The notes below the pieces were generated by a model. That model worked only from the letters and a program-made list of their open reading frames with translations. It had not been told where the DNA came from and did not search any database. From Cellulomonas terrae (GTDB lineage: Bacteria > Actinomycetota > Actinomycetes > Actinomycetales > Cellulomonadaceae), in assembly GCF_007990265.1 (NCBI RefSeq), contig NZ_BJWH01000007.1:62001-126000 (forward strand): DNA of 64,000 bases, in the 5' to 3' direction. A program made the position numbers and the translations under genes. Each line of letters starts with the position of its first letter. Positions within the stretch are counted from its first letter, which is position 1. Positions 52,360 to 59,600 of the stretch are shown one piece after another.

Positions 52360-52668
52360 TCAGTCGAACAGGTCGTCCAGGAAGCTGCGCTTCTTCTTCT
52401 TCTTGTAGTAGTCGTCACGGTCGCCGCCGCGGTACCGGTCGTCCTCGCGGTACCGGTCGTCGGGGTACCGGGCAGGTGCGGGTGCCGGCGCCGGGGCGGG
52501 AGCCGCCGTGCGGGTGCCGTAGTAGGAGGCCTCGGCGTCGGTGAGCTTCTCCAGCTCGCCGCGGTCGAGGAAGATCCCCCGGCAGCCGGTGCACTGGTCG
52601 ATGGTCACGCCGTTGCGCTCGTACGCGCGCATGTCCGAGCCGCACTTGGGGCAGACGAGCGGGTTCAT
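52360..52668 (-). CDS. TFIIB-type zinc ribbon protein (zf-TFIIB)
   Basis: This 102-residue protein starts with a zf-TFIIB four-Cys ribbon (NPLVCPKCGSDMRAYERNGVTIDQCTGCRGIFLDRGELEKL), then an Ala/Pro stretch (TAAPAPAPAPAPARY), Tyr/Asp/Arg repeats (DDRYREDDRYRGGDRDDYY) and KKKKKRSFLDDLFD. Relatives in actinobacteria may contact nucleic acids or RNA polymerase, but the role is unknown. GGAG precedes ATG 52668. Confidence 0.85.
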   Translation of the reverse strand: MNPLVCPKCGSDMRAYERNGVTIDQCTGCRGIFLDRGELEKLTDAEASYYGTRTAAPAPAPAPAPARYPDDRYREDDRYRGGDRDDYYKKKKKRSFLDDLFD

Positions 52669-52830
52669 GGGGTCTCCGTCCGGATGGGGGTGGCCGTCGA
52701 GGGGTGAACGACCGGACGGCGTGCAGGGTTTCCGGATCGGCCGATCGGTCGAGCGCGCGACGGACGAAGTGCCGATGTGCCCCGCGCGCCCGGACAGCAG
52801 GCTCGACGCAGGACGACGTGAGGAGAACCG

Positions 52831-53592
52831 GTGCCCAAGCACGCGTGGCGGATACCCGCCGGACTGATCCTGCTCAGCCTGGTCCCGATGCTGGCCGGCG
52901 GGATCCGGCTCGCGGAGCTCAGCAGCGACCCGGAGGTGACGGCCGCCAACGAGCGGTTCGTGACCATGCCGGTGCCCGTGGTGGTGCACATCGTGTGCGC
53001 GACGGTGTTCCTGGTGCTCGGCGCGTTCCAGTTCCACCCGGGCCTGCGGCGGCGCCGGCCTCGCTGGCACCGCCTCGCCGGCCGGGTCGTGGCTCCGGCG
53101 GGGGTCCTCGCGGCGCTCGCGGGCCTCTGGATGGCGGTCTTCACGGACCTGCCGGCCGGCGACGGGCCGCTGCTGATGTGGATCCGGCTCGTGTTCGGCA
53201 GCGCGATGGTCGCGTTCCTCGTGCTCGGGGTCGTGGCCATCCGTCGACGGGACGTCGTCACGCACAGCGCGTGGGTGACCCGCGGCTACGCGATCGGCCA
53301 GGGTGCCGGCACGCAGGCGCTGATCTTCGCGCCGTGGACGCTGGTCATCGGCGCACCCGGCGAGACGCTGCGGGCGGTGCTCATGGGTGCCGCGTGGGTG
53401 ATCAACCTCGCGTTCGCGGAGCGGGTCATCCGGCGGCGGCGCCTGACCGGGCGGCGGACCGCCCGGTCAGGACACCTGGCCGTCAGGAGCGCGGCACCGC
53501 ACCCGGCAGCGGCGGCACCACCGGCGGGAGCGGCCGCGCCGGGGCCGACCGCCGCGACTGCGGATCTTCCTCGCCGCCCAGCGGCTCGGTGA
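52831..53592 (+). CDS. DUF2306 family membrane protein
   Basis: This 253-residue protein has about six membrane helices. VPVVVHIVCATVFLVLGAFQFHPGLRRRRPRWHRLAGRV with the paired His matches DUF2306, a family linked by some to cytochrome-like or heme-binding membrane proteins. GAGGAG precedes GTG 52831. The last 37 codons overlap the convergent TAP hydrolase and read as a low-complexity Ala/Pro tail (HPAAAAPPAGAAAPGP), so the true conserved domain probably ends near residue 215. Confidence 0.8.
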   Translation: MPKHAWRIPAGLILLSLVPMLAGGIRLAELSSDPEVTAANERFVTMPVPVVVHIVCATVFLVLGAFQFHPGLRRRRPRWHRLAGRVVAPAGVLAALAGLWMAVFTDLPAGDGPLLMWIRLVFGSAMVAFLVLGVVAIRRRDVVTHSAWVTRGYAIGQGAGTQALIFAPWTLVIGAPGETLRAVLMGAAWVINLAFAERVIRRRRLTGRRTARSGHLAVRSAAPHPAAAAPPAGAAAPGPTAATADLPRRPAAR

Positions 53593-55261
53593 ACGGCTGC
53601 ACGTCACCGGTGCACACGGTCCCGGCCGCGGGCGTCGCGCCCGTGAGCAGGTAGGCGTCCACGGCGTCGGTCACGCACGCCGACGTGCCGTACGCGGTGT
53701 GCCCCCACGAGTCGCTCGACAGGAGGGTGCTCCGAGGCAGGAGCGCGGCTGCGGCCACGGCCCCGTCGTAGTTCGTCGCCGGATCCCAGTAGTTGCCGAC
53801 GACGAGCACCGGAGCGGCCGTCTTCCTGGTGAACGGGCCGGTGTACGCGTCCTCGTCGCGGATCGTCCAGGTCGACGACGCGCACGGGGACGACGCCCAC
53901 GTCCAGAGCGGACCGAAGCCCGGTGCTGCGGCGTCGGCCGCGGCGGACGCCGGCACCCAGTCCTCGGCACGGGCGGGGTTGAGCCCGTCGGTGCACAGCA
54001 CGCTCTGGAACGCCTCGGGCGAGTTGTCGTACGGCCACCCGGCAGCGACGGGCGGCCTCGGAGCGGCCGGTCCGTGCATCGCCTGGTACCGCGCGATGAA
54101 CGCTGCACGGGCGCCGGGGAGCTCGGCGCCCGCCGGGAAGACGAGGCTGTGGACGAAGGTCAGGTCCTGGTCCACCCAGGCCGCCGCGTCCGGCTGGTAG
54201 AGGTCGCCCAAGAGAAGGCCGACCAGCGTCGGGTACGTGAGCTCGAACAGCGGCGCACCCGTCTCGTCCGTGATGACGACCGGGTTCGCCTTGAGCGACG
54301 CGACGATGTCCGCGTAGACCGTCGCCGGGTCGCCGAGGCCGGCGAGGAGGCAGTACTCCGGCCCCGCCGTGGCGCACCGGGCGAGGATCTCGTCCAGCGC
54401 CTTCGACGCGCCCTCGCCGGACTTCAGCCGCTGCGTCTGCGGGATGCTCGCGTTCTCGGCCGTGCCGGCCCAGGCCAGCGGGTCGAGCACGCCGTCGATG
54501 ACGACCGCGCGCACGCGGTCCGGGTACAGGTTCGCGTAGACGTTGCCCAGGTACGTGCCGTACGAGAAGCCCAGGTAGGTCAGCTTCTTGTCGCCGACCA
54601 TCCGGCGCAGCACGTCCATGTCGCGCGCGACCTCGGCCGTCGACATCGACCCGGCGAGCGGAGCGCCGGCGGTGGAGCAGGCCGACCCGAACGCCTTCGC
54701 CGACGCGACGTACGCACCGGTCTCCGCGTCGCCCACCGGGAACGCGACGTTGAGACCTGTCAAGGCGTCCGCCTGCTCACCCAGGTGGCGGAAGCACTTC
54801 ACGTTGCTGCTGAAGTTGGTGCCGCGCGGGTCGACGCCGACGACGTCGAACCGCTCGAGCAGCGCCGGGGACAGGAAGAACGACGCGGCCGCGGCGATCT
54901 GCACCCCGGACCCGCCCGGACCGCCCGGGTTGATGAACAGGGTGCCGATCTTGCGCGCCGGGTCCGCGACCGACAGCCGCAGCAGCGCGACGTCGGTCGT
55001 GGCCTTGCGCGGCTGGTCGTAGTCGAGCGGCAGCCGGACGGTCCCGCACTCGGTGCGTTCGCCGAAGACGCTGCTGCAGTCGAACCACTGCGGGTCGGGC
55101 ACCGGGACGCGGTCGACGCGGGCGGCCTCCGCCCGGCTCGTGCGGTCGGGACGGTCGGACGACGGGCTGGCGCTCGCGGTGGCCGACCCGAGCGTGACGG
55201 TTAGGGCAAGAGCCCCGAGAAGTGCGCCCCACCTGCGGGCATGGCGACGTGCAGCAGTCAT
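53483..55261 (-). CDS. Secreted TAP-family alpha/beta hydrolase (tripeptidyl aminopeptidase-like)
   Basis: This 592-residue exported hydrolase has a signal peptide (ARRWGALLGALALTVTLGSATASA), the nucleophile elbow GFSYGTYLG (Ser catalytic) after LTYL, oxyanion-region FINPGGPGGSG, and a C-terminal TAP-like domain (PVLVVGNYWDPATNYDGAVAAAALLPRSTLLSSDSWGHTAYG) supplying the Asp and His. Streptomyces relatives cleave tripeptides or ester bonds outside the cell. The long 5' gap (178 nt) contains the divergent M48 promoter. Confidence 0.9.
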   Translation of the reverse strand: MTAARRHARRWGALLGALALTVTLGSATASASPSSDRPDRTSRAEAARVDRVPVPDPQWFDCSSVFGERTECGTVRLPLDYDQPRKATTDVALLRLSVADPARKIGTLFINPGGPGGSGVQIAAAASFFLSPALLERFDVVGVDPRGTNFSSNVKCFRHLGEQADALTGLNVAFPVGDAETGAYVASAKAFGSACSTAGAPLAGSMSTAEVARDMDVLRRMVGDKKLTYLGFSYGTYLGNVYANLYPDRVRAVVIDGVLDPLAWAGTAENASIPQTQRLKSGEGASKALDEILARCATAGPEYCLLAGLGDPATVYADIVASLKANPVVITDETGAPLFELTYPTLVGLLLGDLYQPDAAAWVDQDLTFVHSLVFPAGAELPGARAAFIARYQAMHGPAAPRPPVAAGWPYDNSPEAFQSVLCTDGLNPARAEDWVPASAAADAAAPGFGPLWTWASSPCASSTWTIRDEDAYTGPFTRKTAAPVLVVGNYWDPATNYDGAVAAAALLPRSTLLSSDSWGHTAYGTSACVTDAVDAYLLTGATPAAGTVCTGDVQPFTEPLGGEEDPQSRRSAPARPLPPVVPPLPGAVPRS

Positions 55262-55403
55262 GCGTTCCCCCTGCGTGTGCGTCCGCCGTCCGTTCGCCCC
55301 CTGCGCCCGGTCCGGTCTGGACGCGCCTCACCCTGCCGAAGACGTGCACCGCCGCGCCACGGTGCGAATGTGAAGACTCCGCAAAGATGTCCCCCGCTCG
55401 CGT

Positions 55404-55439
55404 TATCGTCGCCGGGCCACGACGAGGAAGGGAGCGCTG
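55404..55439 (+). promoter_or_regulatory. Promoter and ribosome site of the M48/helicase unit
   Basis: TATCGT at 55404-55409 is a good -10; no clear -35 is visible at the expected distance, which would fit an extended or activator-dependent promoter. The short 5' UTR carries GAAGGGAG (55427-55434) before GTG 55440. Confidence 0.4.
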
Positions 55440-56588
55440 GTGACGGGGTTCGGACCGCTGGCGTACCACCGCGACGTCGCGACGACCCTGGAACGGGAGA
55501 ACCCCGTGGCGTTCCGGTCCCTGCGGCCGACGACTCCGACGGCGGAGCTCGAGCAGGTGCTGCTGCGGCAGACGTACCGGGTGGATCCTGTCGGGCACGC
55601 CGAGGTGCACGCCGCCGTCCAGCGGGCCGCGGACGCGCTCGGGGTCGTGCTCCCGATCGAGATCTACGTCGACGAGCGCGGCCAGGGCGTCGACGCGGAG
55701 CTCGTGTTCGTGCCGGACCGGGCGGTCCTGATCCTCTCCGGCGGCCTGCTCAACCTGCTCGACCCCGAGGAGCTGTGCGCGGTCGCGGGGCACGAGCTGG
55801 CGCACCACGTGCTGTGGACCGCGGACGACGGCCGGTACCTCGCGGCGTCGCGGCTGCTCGACGCGGCCGAGTCCGACGCCCGCACCCCGTCGGAGTACCT
55901 CGAGACCGCACGCCGGTACCGCCTGGCCACCGAGCTGGTGGCCGACCGCGGCGGGATGCTGGCGTGCGGCTCGCTGACGACGACCGTGAGCGGGCTGGTC
56001 AAGGTGGTCACCGGCCTGGCGAAGGTCGACTCGGCGGCGTACCTGCGGCAGGCGGCCGAGGTGGACTACAGCGTGCCGAGCGCCGGGAGCACCCACCCGG
56101 AGACCGTCCTGCGGGCGTGGGCGCTGCAGGAGTGGGCCGAGCGCGGTCCGGGTGCCGACGCGATGGTCGAGGCGTCCCTGGGCCCGCAGCTCGACCTCGC
56201 GGTGCTCGACGTGCTCGGGCAGGACCGGCTCGTCGAGATCACGCGCTCGCTGGTCTGGATGCTCGTGGCGGACGACGCCGTCCGCAGCGAGGAGGCCCTG
56301 GACCTGGCGCGACGGTTCGGGGTCGTCGTCGGAGGCACCCCGGTCATCTCGGACATGCCCACGACGCTCGCCACCGAGACGCGCACCTACCTGGCGGCCG
56401 TGCTGCTCGACTTCGCGACGGCCGACGACGAAGGCGGTGCCGACGACCTGGGCGCGGTCCTGGCGCTGGCGCGGCGGGTCGGCCTGGGCGACGACGTGCT
56501 GCGGATGATCGGCGCCGAGCTCGACCTGGGCGACCGGGCCATGTCCCGCGTGCTGGCGTCGGCCGACTCGCCGCGGGTGGTGCGCTGA
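55440..56588 (+). CDS. Cytosolic M48-type metalloprotease with TerB-like C-terminal region
   Basis: This 382-residue protein has no signal peptide or membrane helix, unlike most M48 peptidases. Zinc site HELAHH lies at residues 118-123 and the third-ligand motif ELVADRGG near 164, so the active site is complete. The C-terminal half (about 235-375) is all-helical with acidic TADDEGG and DLGAVLALARRVGLGDDVLRMIGAEL, resembling TerB-family domains. Gene 1 of a two-gene unit with the 1653-residue helicase protein. Stop overlaps a 16-codon mini-ORF. A role in regulated proteolysis linked to defence is inference. Confidence 0.75.
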   Translation: MTGFGPLAYHRDVATTLERENPVAFRSLRPTTPTAELEQVLLRQTYRVDPVGHAEVHAAVQRAADALGVVLPIEIYVDERGQGVDAELVFVPDRAVLILSGGLLNLLDPEELCAVAGHELAHHVLWTADDGRYLAASRLLDAAESDARTPSEYLETARRYRLATELVADRGGMLACGSLTTTVSGLVKVVTGLAKVDSAAYLRQAAEVDYSVPSAGSTHPETVLRAWALQEWAERGPGADAMVEASLGPQLDLAVLDVLGQDRLVEITRSLVWMLVADDAVRSEEALDLARRFGVVVGGTPVISDMPTTLATETRTYLAAVLLDFATADDEGGADDLGAVLALARRVGLGDDVLRMIGAELDLGDRAMSRVLASADSPRVVR

Positions 56589-56638
56589 TGCGGCGCGTCG
56601 TGACGTGCGGACGTCCCCGTGTGCCGGTGGTGCGCTGA
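56588..56638 (+). CDS. 16-codon bridging mini-ORF between protease and helicase
   Basis: ATG 56588 overlaps the protease stop (TGATG) and reads MRRVVTCGRPRVPVVR to a TGA that overlaps the helicase ATG (TGATG at 56636-56640). The 20-bp sequence GGTGGTGCGCTGATGCGGCG occurs at 56576-56595 and again at 56626-56645, so the junction looks like a 50-bp duplication. It probably keeps translational coupling rather than encoding a functional peptide. Confidence 0.45.
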   Translation: MRRVVTCGRPRVPVVR

Positions 56639-59600
56639 TGCGGCGGCTGATCGAGCGCGCAGTGGAGCGGGGCGGGCTGCCCGCCGACGACGTCCTGGGA
56701 CTGCTGCTGCCGGTGTTCCGCACGGTGCAGACGCTCCACGAGACCGGCAGGGTCGCACCGCTGCGGGGCCTCGCGGCGCTGGAGCAGGACGGCGACGACC
56801 CGGTGACGGTCGACGTGTCGCTCGCCGGACCGCCGGTGCGGAACCGGTCGGCGATCGCGGCCGCGGAGCTCACCGGCGCCGTCGAGGTCGAGCAGGACGA
56901 GGGCACCGTCCGGATCGTCGCCGGCTGGCAGCGCTGGGAGCACCTCGTCGGCCACCACGACGAGCTCACCGACATCGCCAGCCTGGGCGAGCTGTTCGTC
57001 GCGCTCGTGTGCGGGCTCGACCTGGCCGACGAGGGCGACGCGGCTCAGCTCCAGGAGCGGCGGAACAACCTGTTCGCCCTCGACCCCGGGCTGCACCCGG
57101 TCCTCGCGACGGTCGCCAGCGCGATGATCGCGCCTGACCGCCGGCGTCGCGCGCAGGACCTCGCCGACGTCGTCAGGCGGCTGGAGTCGTACCGCGACCA
57201 GCCCGAGGACTTCGACCTCGACCGGGTGCTGAGCGCCCAGCCCGACTCCCGCGCGGCCGTCCTGGCGCACCTGCGCGACCGGCTCTTCGACGCGTCCCGG
57301 CGCAACCCGCTCCTGCACTTCCGGCCCACCGGCCGGACCATCAACCTCACCGAGGCGTCGGTGCCGCTGGTGCTCGACGTCCGGCACATCCGCGCGTCGC
57401 AGCTGTTCACGTGGGGCGGTCCGGCGTCGTCGCGGCTGGTCGACGGGAAGGTGCTCGACGTCGGCTCGCTGGTGCGGTGGGACGACGCCCCCTACGCCGC
57501 CGCGGCGCTCGACGCGCTGATCTCGTCGGCCCGTCGGGACCGCGCCGAGTACGGGCGCGACCAGCTGCGGCTCGTCGTGGCGTTCCTGCGCTGGCACGAC
57601 GTGAAGAACGATCCGACCACGCCCATCGAGTCGCCCCTGGTGCTGGCGCCGGTGACGCTGACCAAGCAGCGGGGCGTGCGCGACGCGTACCGCATGGAGC
57701 TGACCAGCACCGTGGCCGAGGTCAACCCGGTGCTGCGGCACCAGCTGGACGAGCTCTTCGGCCTGCGGCTGCCCGAGACTGTCGACCTCGCCGCCGACGG
57801 GGCCGTCGAGGAGCTGCGGGCGACCATCGAGAGGCAGGCGCGCGCGACGCAGCCGGCCGTCGTGGTCTCGCTCGTCGACAAGCCCCGCATCGAGCTCGTC
57901 CGGCACCGCGCGCAGGTGGCGCTCCAGGCGTACCGGCGACGGCGGCCGTCGAGCCGCCCGACGATCGGCCGCCGCCAGTACGCGTACTCGTACCGGCGTC
58001 CGGGCTGGGCGCCGCTGGGCGTGCAGATCTACGCCGACCGGATCCAGCGTCGACCGATCCCGCTGTCGGTCGAGCTGGGCGACGCACCCGCCCCGCAGCA
58101 CGTGGTGGAGACGTTCTCCGTGCAGTCGACAGCCGACGACAACCCCTACACGTGGGACGTCGACCTGACGATGGTCACGCTGGCCAACTTCAACTACCGC
58201 ACCCTCAGCCTGGTCCGCGACTACGACTCGTTGCTGACCGAGCCGCTGGAGAACGCCGCCTTCGACGAGCTGTTCTCGAGCGCCCCGCGGGACGTCGCCG
58301 AGCACGGCGCGACCGTCCCCGTGGCCGACCGCTACCTCGTGGTCCCCGCAGACGCGTCGCAGGTCGGCGCCGTGGCGCTGGCCCGCTCCGGCGACAACTT
58401 CGTCATCCAGGGGCCGCCCGGAACCGGCAAGTCGCAGACGATCACCAACCTGGTCGCCGACTTCGTCGCGCACGGCAAGCGGGTGCTGTTCGTCTGCCAG
58501 AAGCGCGCCGCGCTCGACGTGGTGCACGCGCGGCTTCGTGCGCAGGGACTGGGCGAGATCTGCACGCTGGTGCACGACAGCCAGCAGGACAAGAAGGAGT
58601 TCGTGCACGGGCTGCGGGACACGTACGAGCGGTGGCTGGCCGACGACGAGCCGCTGGGGGCCGTCGAGGCCCGACGGGCGGCGCTGATCGACGCGACGAC
58701 CGCCGCGCTGGCCGAGGTCGGCGCGTACGAGCGGGCGCTCGCGGACGTACAGGACGTGCTCGACCGGTTGATCTCGCTGCGCGGGTTCCGCTGGGGCGAC
58801 GACCTGACCCCCGCGGAGCAGGCCCTGCTGCCCGAGCCGGCCGACTGGGTGCCGGCCCGGCCGCTGGTCGACTCGCTCGTCGCTGCCCTGGCGCGGGCGG
58901 GCGCTGCGCCGGTGCTCGCGAGGACGCCCGTCCGCCTGGTCGACCCCGCGATCCTGCACGAGTCCCGCGCCGACGCCGTGGTCGCCCAGCGTGCCCAGGA
59001 GGCGGTGGACGCGATCGAGGCCGTGCTCGCGCTGCTCGTCGCGTCGTCCGACGCCGACGGGCTCACGGTGGACGACGCGGACGCGATCGGGCAGATGCAC
59101 GCGGTGCTCGCCCCGCTGGTCCAGCGCGACCTCGGCTCGGCGGTCACCCCACGGACGCCGGCCGCGCGGCGGCTGCAGGACGCCACGGCCGCGTGGCGCG
59201 AGGTCGAGGCCGCGGCGGACGCCGCCGACCGGGCCGCGGTCGGCTGGCGCGCGCCGCTCTCCGCCCCCGACGCAGCCGCCGCCCTCGACATCGCGCGCCG
59301 ACGCGAGCCGTCGGCGTGGAAGTTCCTCGACGGTGGCTGGCGGCGCGTGAAGAAGCTGGTCGCGGCCGGTTTCGACGCCGGGGACCGGCAGGTCCGGCCG
59401 ACGGCCACGCAGGCTCTCGAGCTCCTCGTCGCGCGCTATGACACCGCGGCCCGCGCCGACGCGCTCTCGCAGGAGCTCGCCCGCGAGTGGGGGCACGGTG
59501 ACCTCGCGGTGCTCAGCGACCGGATCACCGCGATCCGGCAGTACACCGGCGCGCTCGCCGTGTGGCGCACCCGCCTGGCCGACACCGAGCCCGACGACGT

